64,000 bases of DNA from Rhabdobacter roseus (GCF_014202275.1 NZ_JACHGF010000001.1:186001-250000), one strand, 5' to 3'; counted from the first letter of the stretch, positions 1-9,036 are shown. The notes: generated by a model from the letters alone, not told the origin. Numbers and translations are program-made.

Positions 1-846
1 TCGGACCGAACGCCATAGGAGCCCGTGCAAAAGCACAGGCCGTTGGCTTCGAGGCTACTGGCGTTCAGGAGCTGGCAGGCGTCGTCTTCGGTACTTACCA
101 CGCGCGGCAGCCCCAGGATCGGGTACGGAGGATCATCGGGATGGATGGACAGCCGTACGCCGGCTTCGGTGGCCGTGGGCGCAATGGCCCGGATGAATTC
201 GTACAAGTGCTGGCGGAGCTCGGCTTCGCCTACCTGCTTATAGGTACCTAGTACCTCCCGGAACTCCTCGATGGTAAAGCTCTCCTCCGAGCCCGGAAGC
301 CCGGCAATGATGGTGCGCGTGAGGCGATGAATGGCGGCGTCATCGGCCTGATCGAGCCAGGTACGGGCTTTTTGTTTTTGCTCGTCCGAATAAGTACCCT
401 CGGCGCCCGTCCGGTTGAGTATATAAAGCTCAAAAGCGGCAAAGTGCGTGGCGTCAAACCGGAGCCCCGTGGAGCCATCGTGCATGGGGGCGTCCAGGTC
501 GGTGCGGGTCCAGTCCAGCACGGGCATGAAGTTGTAGCATACGGTATCGATGCCGCACTGTCCCAGGTTGTGCAGGCTTTCCTGGTAGTTGGCAATGTAC
601 TCCTGGTAGCGTCCGGTGTGGGTTTTGATGGCCTCGTGCACGGGGACACTTTCCACTACCGACCACGACAAACCCGCGGCCTCTATTTCCGTTTTTCGTT
701 TTAGTATTTCTTCCACGCTCCACACGGTACCGTTGGGGATGTGATGCAGCGCCGTGACGACACCGGTGGCTCCGGCTTGTCGAATATCGGGAAGGGAGAC
801 GGGATCATTAGGGCCAAACCACCGCCACGTTTGTTCAAGAGCCATG
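1..846 (-). CDS. uxuA: Mannonate dehydratase, 3' end outside window (partial)
   Basis: UxuA converts D-mannonate to 2-keto-3-deoxygluconate in cytoplasmic glucuronate catabolism. Reading the minus strand from the ATG at 844-846 gives 282 uninterrupted codons running off the left edge; the family is normally about 390 residues, so roughly the last quarter is missing. The N-terminus ([20 protein letters not shown], then [18 protein letters not shown]) is nearly the classical UxuA start, and further on come [20 protein letters not shown] and [10 protein letters not shown], which carry conserved active-site and metal-ligand positions. The gene follows the sigma-factor gene on the same strand after 110 bp. 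A LacI regulator lies 1 kb away and could control it, but that is only inference. Identification is firm; the missing end cannot be judged. Confidence 0.95.
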
Positions 847-956
847 CTGTAAATATAAAATCAAATAAAACCAAAGGCCATCGTTTACGATGGCCGGGAA
901 AGTACCTTTCGTTCTCTACCAGATAAAGACGACCCAAAGCCGAAACTACCCTCAGC

Positions 957-1568
957 CTAGGCTACCAATCGGTGCTCCGGAACGCGCTCACGCAGTACTT
1001 TCAGGGCGCGGCCCATTTGGGTTTCAACGGTTTTGACGGAAATATTGAGGCGTTCGGCGATTTCCCGGTACCGAAGGCCCTCTTCCCGGCTGAGCCGAAA
1101 AATAACCTGGCACTGGCGGGGTAGGTCGCTGATGCAACCCTCCACCCGGTCGTAAAACTCATTGAAGGAGCACTCTTCCAGGGGCGTGAAGTGATCGGCG
1201 TGGGTGGTGCTCCATTGCACGGTATCTAGCGAGTCGCGCTCCCGCAGCCGGTGGCTGCGTAGCTTCAGGTAGTCCAGAGCCTGGTTCCGAACGGCCCGGT
1301 ACATGTAGGCCTTAAAAGAAGTATGTACCTCGATCTGTTCCCGGTTTTTCCAAAGCTTTACAAATACGTCAGCCACTACTTCCTCCGCGATTTCCCGGAT
1401 GGCTACCACGCGCATGGCGTAGGTACATAGCGGGCGGTAATGCCTCGTAAAGAGCTCCCTAAAAGCCAAATAATCTCCTTCCTGAATGACTTTCCCAAAC
1501 AGTACTTCGATCCCGACGGCGCTGGCGTGGCGTGCAGGGATTACATTCATTAATGCGGCTGATTCCAT
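957..1568 (-). CDS. ECF-type RNA polymerase sigma factor (sigma-70 family)
   Basis: 203 codons. Region 2 lies around residues 35-100 (FRELFTRHYRPLCTYAMRVV, then DVFVKLWKNREQI and AYMYRAVRNQALDYLK). Region 4 with its helix-turn-helix lies around residues 140-195 (LPRQCQVIFRLSREEGLRYR, EIAERLNISVKTVETQMGRA). This is the RpoE/FecI-like type that Bacteroidota often use to control TonB-receptor and polysaccharide-use genes. No FecR-like anti-sigma gene is next to it, which is unusual for FecI types, so its signal input cannot be read from context. A second in-frame ATG six codons downstream (MNVIPARH) is an alternative start. The gene is divergent from the LacI gene. Confidence 0.9.
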   Translation of the reverse strand: MESAALMNVIPARHASAVGIEVLFGKVIQEGDYLAFRELFTRHYRPLCTYAMRVVAIREIAEEVVADVFVKLWKNREQIEVHTSFKAYMYRAVRNQALDYLKLRSHRLRERDSLDTVQWSTTHADHFTPLEECSFNEFYDRVEGCISDLPRQCQVIFRLSREEGLRYREIAERLNISVKTVETQMGRALKVLRERVPEHRLVA

Positions 1569-1705
1569 TATATCACGTGTGAGGTTTGGGAATAGAAATT
1601 TTTCGTGAAGAGCAATGTTTTATGCGATCGTAAATTGTGCCTTATTTTTACGGAGATTACCACACAATTCGTTGTAATACAAAAAAACATCTTGAAAAAA
1701 AGCAA

Positions 1706-1769
1706 TAAATTTGCGCAACCGTTCCCGGAACCGTTCCCGAAAAAAAGATTATTTCCGGGAATACCCGAA
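1706..1769 (+). promoter_or_regulatory. Putative LacI-gene promoter -7 element with operator-like repeats
   Basis: The 291 bp between the sigma-factor and LacI genes hold TAAATTTG at 1706-1713, a match to the Bacteroidota -7 element TAnnTTTG, but no TTG at the usual 20-nt spacing. Just downstream are two copies of CCGTTCCCG (1719-1727 and 1731-1739), a palindrome GGAAC-C-GTTCC at 1727-1737, and an inverted repeat CGGG-AATA-CCCG near 1756-1767. Palindromes directly downstream of a -7 element would suit autoregulation by the LacI protein. This is inference from position and symmetry only. Confidence 0.35.
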
Positions 1770-1859
1770 AATTTTACCATTCCTCGGAAAAAGAGACGAA
1801 TTTAAAATCAGGGTTGATTCCTTTTTATATTGTACTATTTTTATAAATGTAGCTGCCTT

Positions 1860-2885
1860 ATGCCCGCATCCGTGACTATTAAAGAAATCGCTCGCCAGCT
1901 CGGTGTGTCAAAATCGACGGTATCCAGGGCCCTGCGGGATAGCTCCGAAATCAGCCAGGAGACCAAAGACCGGGTGCTGGAGCTGGCCCGACAGCTCAAT
2001 TACTCACCCAACCCGATTGCCCTCAGTCTGCTCAACAACCGCACCCATACGTTGGGCATTATTGTGCCGGAAATCGCCAACCCTTTCTTCTCAACCGCCA
2101 TCGGGGGCGTTGAAGACATCGCGTACAGCCGGGGCTACCACGTGATGATCTACCAGAGCCACGAGTCTTACGAGCGGGAACTGATCGACGTGCAGCACAT
2201 CGCAACGCGCCGTGCCGACGGGCTCATCGTGTCCGTATCCAGCCAGTCAGAAAAACACGACCATTTTGTGGAGCTTCAGGAGAAAGGAATTCCCATCGTT
2301 TTTTTTGACCGCGTTAGTGATGCCGTCCAAACGCATAAGGTGATAGTAGACGACTACAAGGGAGCCTACGACGCCACAGAGCACCTGATCAAAGAAGGGA
2401 GCCGCCGTATTGCTCACATTGCCGGCCCGCCGAACCTCTCGATCAGCCGGAACCGGCTGCAAGGGTACCGGGACGCGCTGCAGAAGCACGGATTGCCTTT
2501 TCGCGACGAATGGGTAGTAGCTAGTGAGTACAGCCAGTCGGAAGGTACCGAGCGGGCCTACCAGCTGATGGCCTTGCGCGAGCGGCCCGATGCGATCTTT
2601 GCGGCCAGCGACCGCATCGCGATGGGGGTACATTGGGCGCTCCGCCAACTGGGGTACCGAATGCCCGAAGACATCGCCCTGATGGGTTTTTCGGATCTCT
2701 CCATTTCGGCACTCCTGGATCCGCCGCTGAGCTCGGTGGCGCAGCCTTCCTTCGAAATGGGCCAGCAGGCGGCCGAGTTGCTTCTGGAGCTGATCGAAAG
2801 CAAAAGTACCCCGGCTTCGTTTGAAACCAGGGTACTTAAAACAAATTTGGTGATACGCCGCTCTTCCATGAAGAACATTAGCTGA
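1860..2885 (+). CDS. LacI-family transcriptional regulator
   Basis: 341 residues. The N-terminal helix-turn-helix and hinge are textbook LacI: VTIKEIARQLGVSKSTVSRA, then YSPNPIALSL. A periplasmic-binding-protein-like effector domain follows (TLGIIVPEIANPFFSTAIGG, and later PDAIFAASDRIAMGV and PEDIALMGFSD). I take the ATG at 1860 (MPASVTIKEI) rather than an upstream in-frame ATG at 1830, because the HTH then begins at the usual distance. The effector is probably a sugar or sugar acid; proximity to uxuA hints at hexuronate control but does not prove it. The 3' end overlaps the convergent DUF349 gene by 8 bp. Operator-like repeats precede it. Confidence 0.93.
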   Translation: MPASVTIKEIARQLGVSKSTVSRALRDSSEISQETKDRVLELARQLNYSPNPIALSLLNNRTHTLGIIVPEIANPFFSTAIGGVEDIAYSRGYHVMIYQSHESYERELIDVQHIATRRADGLIVSVSSQSEKHDHFVELQEKGIPIVFFDRVSDAVQTHKVIVDDYKGAYDATEHLIKEGSRRIAHIAGPPNLSISRNRLQGYRDALQKHGLPFRDEWVVASEYSQSEGTERAYQLMALRERPDAIFAASDRIAMGVHWALRQLGYRMPEDIALMGFSDLSISALLDPPLSSVAQPSFEMGQQAAELLLELIESKSTPASFETRVLKTNLVIRRSSMKNIS

Positions 2886-4155
2886 GTTTATCCAGGTCGC
2901 GCTGAAATTCCCGCAGAATTTTCTCCTTCATCGCTACTTTGCGTTTTTGGATATTAATTCTACCCATAGCCTGGCGGTCTGCTTCTTCGTTGCCGGTAGA
3001 GGTACGTTCGTGGTCCTGAATGGCCAGCTCCAGGTCGCTCTTTTCCCGGCGTACCAGCCACTCCAGCTCCCGGATCTGCGTACGGATCTGCTCCTCGGGG
3101 CTTTTTAGGTCAAAGGCCGGGTACTTTCGGCTAATTACCCGCGCCAGGTAGCTGAGCTCAAATATTTTGTCACAGGTAGAGCGGAATTTTTCGGCCAGGT
3201 CCTTGTCGGCCAGCTTGAACGGAATCCGAATTTCCTTCCATTTGCTGAGAAGTACCTTGGCTTCCTGCGAGGCCGTTACGATATCTTTTTCTTTGAGGGC
3301 TGTCTCGGCCTGGGCCAGCAGTTTTTGTTGTTCCAGGATGCGCGGGTCCACCCGTACTTTGGGTTCTATTCCTTTGGCGAGGTTGTACTTATCGTAGAAC
3401 AGCTTCAGGAAGTGGCGGTACGCTTTATTGATCTTGAAGAATTTCTTGGGCGGGAGTTCCCCTACATTGTTCCAGGCGTGGCGTATTTCACGCGCTTTCT
3501 GGTAGGAGCCGTCCAGGTCATTACCCCAGTTGAGCTGCTTCGTAAGCTTGATGAGCCGCTCGTATTCGTCGATTCTTTCCTGATGAATCTTGTTTTGCTC
3601 GGCGAAGAAGTCCCGGCGGCGCTGAAAGAAATCGTCCAGGGTTTGCTGAAAGGTAGTTTCAATCTCCTCCTGAAATTCCTTATCGACGGGTCCGGTACGA
3701 ATCCATTTGGCCTTCACCTCCTGGATGGCATCGGTAGCAGCCTGCCAGTCTTCGATGGCTGCGGCCGCTTTGGCATCTTCGGTTAGTGCTCGTTTGATTT
3801 CCAGGTTTTTCACTTGGTTTACCTGGATCAATTCCGTCAGGTAGGTTTCGGCCCGATCGAGCCGTTCCAGCAACGGAATAAAATCTCCGAGGGCATCAAA
3901 ACTAAGGAGCTTTCTGCGAAGCTGCATCAGCTTGGTGAGGTAGGAGCCCTTGTTTTGGGCTTCTTCTACCTCCTGTTCCAGTTGAGTAACCTTGCTTTCT
4001 GCAATCGTAAAACGATTCTTAAAGTAGTCGATCGCCTCTTGTTCCGTTCGTTTTACTTCGCCGATTTGCCGGTCGGGATACTCTAGGTACCCTTTTAGAA
4101 ATACTTTGTCGTCTTTGACGTAGCCGTATTCGTCCATTTGCGTGGCGTTTTCCAT
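2878..4155 (-). CDS. DUF349 domain-containing coiled-coil protein
   Basis: 425 residues, highly charged and mostly helical with long coiled-coil stretches. It contains several copies of the DUF349 pattern, a Trp followed by a basic or Gly-containing turn and an aromatic (for example AKWIRTGPVDKEFQEEIETT, then RHAWNNVGELPPKKFFKINK, then LLSKWKEIRIPFKLADKD). There is no signal peptide or membrane segment, so it is cytoplasmic. The biochemical role of the Bacteroidota version is not established; DUF349 also occurs in YicG/RecA-regulating and other helical proteins. It is divergent from ettA (71 bp between starts) and converges on the LacI gene with an 8-bp overlap. Family assignment is good; function is unknown. 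Confidence 0.88.
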   Translation of the reverse strand: MENATQMDEYGYVKDDKVFLKGYLEYPDRQIGEVKRTEQEAIDYFKNRFTIAESKVTQLEQEVEEAQNKGSYLTKLMQLRRKLLSFDALGDFIPLLERLDRAETYLTELIQVNQVKNLEIKRALTEDAKAAAAIEDWQAATDAIQEVKAKWIRTGPVDKEFQEEIETTFQQTLDDFFQRRRDFFAEQNKIHQERIDEYERLIKLTKQLNWGNDLDGSYQKAREIRHAWNNVGELPPKKFFKINKAYRHFLKLFYDKYNLAKGIEPKVRVDPRILEQQKLLAQAETALKEKDIVTASQEAKVLLSKWKEIRIPFKLADKDLAEKFRSTCDKIFELSYLARVISRKYPAFDLKSPEEQIRTQIRELEWLVRREKSDLELAIQDHERTSTGNEEADRQAMGRINIQKRKVAMKEKILREFQRDLDKLS

Positions 4156-4226
4156 TATTTCACTTTTTATCTGCTTAGTGTAGGGTTAAATTGACGATAT
4201 TTGTCCAAGCACAAATTAACTAAAAA

Positions 4227-5894
4227 ATGAGTAACGAAACCATTATTTTCTCAATGGCGGGTGTGAGTAAGGTGATTCCACCCAATCGTCATATCTTAAA
4301 AAACATTTACTTGTCCTTTTTTTACGGTGCCAAGATTGGTGTTTTGGGGCTCAATGGCTCCGGAAAATCCACCCTTTTGCGCATCATCGCGGGGCAAGAT
4401 AAAGATATTCTTGGAGAAGTTGTTTTTTCACCGGGCTATTCCGTAGGGTTACTTGAGCAAGAGCCCAAGCTGGACCCCGCCAAGACCGTCCGGGAGGTAG
4501 TAGAGGAAGGTGTTCAGGAAATTGTGAATCTCCTGAAAGAATTCGACGAAATCAACGAAGCCTTCGGCGACCCCGACGCCGACTTCGATAAGCTCTTGGA
4601 GCGTCAGGGCGAAGTACAGGAGCGGCTGGACAATACCGACGCCTGGAACCTCGACAACCGCCTGGAAGTAGCGATGGACGCGCTGCGTTGTCCCCCGCCC
4701 GATACGTCGGTGGCTACTCTCTCTGGGGGCGAAAAGCGCCGGGTAGCGCTCTGCCGCCTGCTGCTGCGCCAGCCCGACGTACTGCTGCTCGACGAACCCA
4801 CCAACCACCTGGACGCCGAGTCGGTACTTTGGCTGGAAGAGCACCTGCGGCAGTATAAGGGTACCGTCATCGCCGTGACGCACGACAGGTACTTCCTCGA
4901 CAACGTAGCGGGCTGGATCCTGGAGCTGGACCGCGGCGAGGGTATTCCCTGGAAAGGCAACTACACCTCGTGGCTGGAGCAAAAGCAGGAGCGCCTCCAG
5001 AAGGAAGAAAAGCAGGAGTCGAAGCGTCAGAAAACCTTGCAGCGGGAGCTGGAGTGGGTACGCATGGCCCCCAAAGCCCGCCAGGCCAAGTCGAAAGCCC
5101 GCCTGGGGGCCTACGAAAAGCTACTGAGCGAAGGCGGGAAAGAAAAAGAAGACAAGCTGGAGCTCTTTATTCCGGCCGGGCCGCGCCTGGGCAACAAGGT
5201 CATCGAGGCACATGACGTTACGATGGCCTTCGGCGACCGGGTACTTTTCGAGAACCTCAACTTTTCCCTGCCGCCCGCGGGGATCGTAGGCATCATCGGG
5301 CCGAACGGAGCCGGGAAGACGACCCTCTTTAAGCTCATTACGGGCCAGGCCAAGCCGCTCAAAGGGCACTTCGACGTGGGTGACACTGTGCAGTGGGCTT
5401 ACGTGGACCAAGAACACGACAACCTTGCGCCGGACAAATCGGTGTATCAAACCATCTCGGACGGCAACGACTGGGTAATGTTAGGCGGCAAACAAGCCAA
5501 CGCCCGCGCCTACGTGAGCCGCTTCAACTTTGGTGGCTCCGACCAGGAAAAGAAGGTAGGGAACCTCTCCGGCGGGGAGCGCAACCGCGTACACCTGGCC
5601 ATGACCCTCAAAGAAGGCGGCAACCTGCTGCTGCTTGATGAGCCCACCAACGACCTGGACATCAACACGCTACGGGCGCTGGAAGAGGGCCTGGAGAACT
5701 TTGCCGGTTGCGCCGTCGTCATCACGCACGACCGCTGGTTTCTGGACCGTGTCGCCACGCACATCCTGGCTTTCGAGGGCGACTCGCAGGTGTACTGGTT
5801 CGAGGGTAACTTCTCCGACTACGAAGAAAACCGCCGCAAACGCCTCGGTACCGACGCCACGCCCACGCGGATCAAGTACAAGAAGCTGGTGTAG
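4227..5894 (+). CDS. ettA: Energy-dependent translational throttle protein EttA (ABC-F ATPase)
   Basis: 555 residues, the same length as E. coli EttA and collinear with it. Two ABC cassettes: Walker A GLNGSGKST at residues 41-49 and GPNGAGKTT in the second half; signature motifs LSGGEKRR and LSGGERNR; Walker B LLLDEPTNHLDAES and LLLDEPTNDLDINT. The segment between the domains is rich in K/E/R, as in ABC-F factors, and no membrane domain is present. EttA binds the ribosomal E site and gates entry into elongation according to ATP/ADP. The C-terminal RIKYKKLV also matches EttA. The next gene starts 47 bp downstream on the same strand, so read-through into it is possible. Confidence 0.97.
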   Translation: MSNETIIFSMAGVSKVIPPNRHILKNIYLSFFYGAKIGVLGLNGSGKSTLLRIIAGQDKDILGEVVFSPGYSVGLLEQEPKLDPAKTVREVVEEGVQEIVNLLKEFDEINEAFGDPDADFDKLLERQGEVQERLDNTDAWNLDNRLEVAMDALRCPPPDTSVATLSGGEKRRVALCRLLLRQPDVLLLDEPTNHLDAESVLWLEEHLRQYKGTVIAVTHDRYFLDNVAGWILELDRGEGIPWKGNYTSWLEQKQERLQKEEKQESKRQKTLQRELEWVRMAPKARQAKSKARLGAYEKLLSEGGKEKEDKLELFIPAGPRLGNKVIEAHDVTMAFGDRVLFENLNFSLPPAGIVGIIGPNGAGKTTLFKLITGQAKPLKGHFDVGDTVQWAYVDQEHDNLAPDKSVYQTISDGNDWVMLGGKQANARAYVSRFNFGGSDQEKKVGNLSGGERNRVHLAMTLKEGGNLLLLDEPTNDLDINTLRALEEGLENFAGCAVVITHDRWFLDRVATHILAFEGDSQVYWFEGNFSDYEENRRKRLGTDATPTRIKYKKLV

Positions 5895-5941
5895 GCTCCG
5901 CATTTTGCAGAGTCATTTCTATACAAAAGTACCTACCGCTA

Positions 5942-7237
5942 ATGGCCAAGTTTAAGTACCCGGTTAGCAGTCCTTTTGAAGCCCGAGCCGTAACCGAGCC
6001 CACTTTTGAAGAGAACATCTTTGAGAGTGGGCTGTACGTCAATCTTGATGATGTACGGGGGAAAGAATACCTGGCCAATATTAAGTTTGACCTGGGTATT
6101 GATGACCAGGGACAGCTAAACGTAACGGAGGAGTACGTAAAGTTGATTTTCTCAGGGCACATCGGTTCGGGCAAGACAGTTGAGCTGACGCGGCTGCACG
6201 AGGAGCTCAACAAGCCCGAAAACTACCTCTCCATCTTTATCAGCATTGAAGAAGAACTAGAAATCTCGCGCTTCGAGCCAGAAGATTTTTTTGTGCTGCT
6301 GATCACGAAGCTGGTACAAGAGCTAGAGGGAAAAGGAATTCATGAAAATACACAGTCGCTAAACGAGCTGGCCGCGCTATTTTTTAGTGACAAGGAAGTA
6401 AAAAAGGAGATCAGCGAAGCCAATAAAGAAGAGCTGGAGGCAAAGATTAGCGGAGAGCTGGGATTTATGAATTTTTTCAGGCTTGGAGGCGGGCTCAAAA
6501 ATATCCTGGCGGGTGAGACCAAAACCGCTACGTTGATTCGGGAAGTTACCCGCAAAAACCTACTTCGTTTGATCCAACTCTTCAATGATTACCTATCCGA
6601 TATTAGACAAGAAGTGATCGAAAAGAAGTTAGGGAACGATATTTTGTTTGTAGTAGACGGCTCCGAGAAAATCACGTTTGACAAGTACGAAACTTTATTC
6701 GTAAAAGACGCCAACGTTTTGCTGGGCCTGAACGTCAACATGATCATGAGTGTACGGATCGATGCCTTTTATCAGATTGAGAAGTCGCCCATCAAGTTCA
6801 CGAGCCAGTACATCGTGCCTATGATTCGGACCGAAACGCCTGCCGCCCGTGCAGCGCTGTGCGATATTATCACGAAGCGAATTGATTTCAATACTTTCTT
6901 CGCTGATCGCGACAGTCTCAATGCCTGCATTGATTTTTCGGGAGGGTGTATTCGTCAGCTGTTCCGAATTGTGAATGCAACCATTCGCAAAACCCGGGGT
7001 ACTCGCAAAATCACGCGGGACGTAGTGGAGCAAGTAGTGGATGAAATTGGTAATACCATGCGTGAAAGCATCGACAAAACGTACGTCGAGGTACTGAAAA
7101 GCGGAGACTTCGAACCCGCCGACCCCAAGGTGAAAGCAATGCTCTATGGCTTACTGCTTCTGAAATACAACGGCATAAAATCCATTGGACTCAACCCTAT
7201 TTTAGCGCGTTTTATGAAAAATGCCGGAGAACTTTGA
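5942..7237 (+). CDS. P-loop NTPase, partner of the TPR protein (STAND-like conflict system)
   Basis: 431 residues, cytoplasmic. It has a Walker A variant GHIGSGKT at residues 72-79 followed by VELTRL, a hydrophobic strand ending in Asp (ILFVVDGSEK, Asp239) as Walker B, and a SGGCIRQLFRI motif near residue 333 like the SGG-x-R region of Orc/STAND-type ATPases. The middle (about 120-190) is charged and helical. I recognise the general GHxGSGKT-EL class found beside TPR proteins in Bacteroidota and cyanobacteria, but not a named family. The last 17 bp overlap the next gene, which starts inside it (ATG at 7221), implying translational coupling and a stoichiometric complex. A role in defence or self-regulation is inferred from this pairing alone. 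Confidence 0.75.
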   Translation: MAKFKYPVSSPFEARAVTEPTFEENIFESGLYVNLDDVRGKEYLANIKFDLGIDDQGQLNVTEEYVKLIFSGHIGSGKTVELTRLHEELNKPENYLSIFISIEEELEISRFEPEDFFVLLITKLVQELEGKGIHENTQSLNELAALFFSDKEVKKEISEANKEELEAKISGELGFMNFFRLGGGLKNILAGETKTATLIREVTRKNLLRLIQLFNDYLSDIRQEVIEKKLGNDILFVVDGSEKITFDKYETLFVKDANVLLGLNVNMIMSVRIDAFYQIEKSPIKFTSQYIVPMIRTETPAARAALCDIITKRIDFNTFFADRDSLNACIDFSGGCIRQLFRIVNATIRKTRGTRKITRDVVEQVVDEIGNTMRESIDKTYVEVLKSGDFEPADPKVKAMLYGLLLLKYNGIKSIGLNPILARFMKNAGEL

Positions 7238-9008
7238 GCAAAATAAGCTCCGCAACGCCGAGCTGCTGGAAGAGGCGCAGTTTGCCCTTCAAAACCGCAC
7301 CGAGCCTACCCTTGTGCTCATGAGCGTGAGCGACTATGGCCTGGAGCGGCAGCTAATGCGGCGGCTCGAAGCCAAACTACCCGGCTACCGTTTCTACGAG
7401 CTGGACCTCACTCCGCATAAGGTAGTTTCGCTGCACCAAACGCTCCAACAGCTACTTCCGCCCGAGGTACTTGAGTCACCAGCAATCACCTATTGCGTGC
7501 ACGTGCTGGGGCTGGAAAATAGCCGCCTGGCTTCCGAAGACGGCCAAATTGTGGATTCCGGGCTAATTGCCCAGCTCAACTTTGAGCGGGAGATTGTTTT
7601 CCGAAAGCCCAACTACCTTACCCTGCTCTGGGGTGATCATGATTTTTTTGTGCAGCTACAGCGGCAAGCGCCCGACTTCTGGAGCTGGGTGACCTACTTT
7701 TTTGAATTTAAGCAGGAAGAAGCCTACACCGAAGTACCCCTTCCGGAGGTACCTGCACCGGATGTTCCCGCCCGGCTCCCTGCACGCGAAGAGTACATCC
7801 AGCACCTGGAAGCAAAGCTCCAGCAGCTACCACTCAATGCCCCCGACAAATCCCGCACGACCCGCGAACGCCTCAACCTGTACTCCCTGCTGGCCGATGA
7901 ATACGCAAAGTACTTCGATTACGAAAAGGCTCAAAAGTACTATGAGTACGCTATTAACTTGTACGAGCAGTTGGGGGAAACGGGTACAAAGCTTAATAAG
8001 CTGCTATTTGACTATGCTAGTCTGAATTTAAAATTTAGATCCTATACTAATGCTTTAGGTATTTACCAAAGTGTACTAAGCAATATGATTGCTCAAAAAG
8101 ATTTATATAATATTGGAGGAGCTTATTATCAAATTGGGAGAGTATATCAGGAACAGCAAGTATGGGATACGGCTATAAAAAGCTATCAAAAGGCTTTGGA
8201 GTGGTATCAAAAGCTAAGACAATACGAATGGTTAGGGAGTATTTATCATGAGATTGGTATAATTTATGAAGACTTAAGAGATTGGAATCAAGCTTTAGAA
8301 AACTATCAAAAAGCTCTAGAATGGAATTGGCGTATAAAGCAAGAGCATCGCATAGGAGGTACTTATCATCAGATTGGAATACTATACGAGAAGCAAGGGC
8401 AATGGGATCAGGCTTTGGATAATTACCAGCAGGCGTTGAAGTGGAATCAGAAGACAAAACAGGAACATTTATTAGGAGGTACTTATCATCAGATTGGAAT
8501 GTTATATGAGAAGCAGCAACAATGGGAAAAAGCGTTGGAAAATTATAGACAAGCGCTAAAATTGAATCAGCAAACAGGACAGGAGTGGAAGTTAGGGAGT
8601 ACCTATCATGGTGTAGGAATGGTTTATAGTAGCCAACAAAAATGGAATCAAGCTTTTGAAAGTTACCAATTGGCTTTAGGATGGTATAGGAAGACGGCCC
8701 AGGAGCACGAATTAGGAAGTACCTATCATCAGATTGGGATATTATATGAGACGCAACAACAATGGGAAAAAGCGTTGGAAAGCTACTCTAAGGCCTTGGA
8801 GTGGAACAGACAAACAGGACAAGAGCATCAAATAGTAGGCACCTACCATCAAATTGGAATGGTGTACGAAAAGCAACATAACCTTGTAAAAGCCGAAGAA
8901 TACTACCAAAAAGCCGCCGAGGCACTTCCACCTTACTTTGAAGATGAACGCGCCATCGTAGCTGAGTCGCTGGCGCGGCTGCGGGAGAGAGCGGGAGCCG
9001 AAGGCTAA
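7221..9008 (+). CDS. Degenerate-STAND (iSTAND-like) protein with seven TPR repeats
   Basis: 595 residues. Residues 1-165 look like an NTPase fold that has lost its P-loop: the strand LVLMSVSDYG stands where a GxxGxGK loop would be, followed by YRFYELDLTP, a hydrophobic strand ITYCVHVLGLE, then LNFEREIVFR and APDFWSWVTYFFEF. The W/F-RE...PDFWSW pattern is one I associate with inactive STAND modules in NLR-like proteins. A Pro/Glu linker (about 175-195) leads to TPRs, of which seven from residue 299 are 40 residues each and nearly uniform. The coding sequence turns AT-rich from about 8005 to 8900. The gene is coupled to the NTPase upstream. I infer that the repeats sense or bind a partner; no effector domain is visible. 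Confidence 0.75.
   Translation: MPENFEQNKLRNAELLEEAQFALQNRTEPTLVLMSVSDYGLERQLMRRLEAKLPGYRFYELDLTPHKVVSLHQTLQQLLPPEVLESPAITYCVHVLGLENSRLASEDGQIVDSGLIAQLNFEREIVFRKPNYLTLLWGDHDFFVQLQRQAPDFWSWVTYFFEFKQEEAYTEVPLPEVPAPDVPARLPAREEYIQHLEAKLQQLPLNAPDKSRTTRERLNLYSLLADEYAKYFDYEKAQKYYEYAINLYEQLGETGTKLNKLLFDYASLNLKFRSYTNALGIYQSVLSNMIAQKDLYNIGGAYYQIGRVYQEQQVWDTAIKSYQKALEWYQKLRQYEWLGSIYHEIGIIYEDLRDWNQALENYQKALEWNWRIKQEHRIGGTYHQIGILYEKQGQWDQALDNYQQALKWNQKTKQEHLLGGTYHQIGMLYEKQQQWEKALENYRQALKLNQQTGQEWKLGSTYHGVGMVYSSQQKWNQAFESYQLALGWYRKTAQEHELGSTYHQIGILYETQQQWEKALESYSKALEWNRQTGQEHQIVGTYHQIGMVYEKQHNLVKAEEYYQKAAEALPPYFEDERAIVAESLARLRERAGAEG
8115..8934 (+). repeat. Seven tandem 120-bp (40-codon) TPR repeats
   Basis: Units begin at 8115 and every 120 bp to 8835, with no insertion or deletion. 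Each reads roughly GxTYHQIGxxYExQxQW followed by AxExYxxALxW and ending xQEHxL. Units 3, 4 and 6 are almost identical; the last fades after about 30 residues. The array is clearly richer in A/T than the gene's ends, suggesting expansion and exchange within the array. It is not a CRISPR array: it is coding, in frame and without spacers. Confidence 0.9.
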
Positions 9009-9036
9009 GCCAGGTACCTTTTTTAAAGTACCCTAC

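Noticed and set aside
8115-8934. CRISPR-like regular repeats
   Set aside because: The 120-bp units are contiguous in-frame TPR codons with no spacers and no cas genes.
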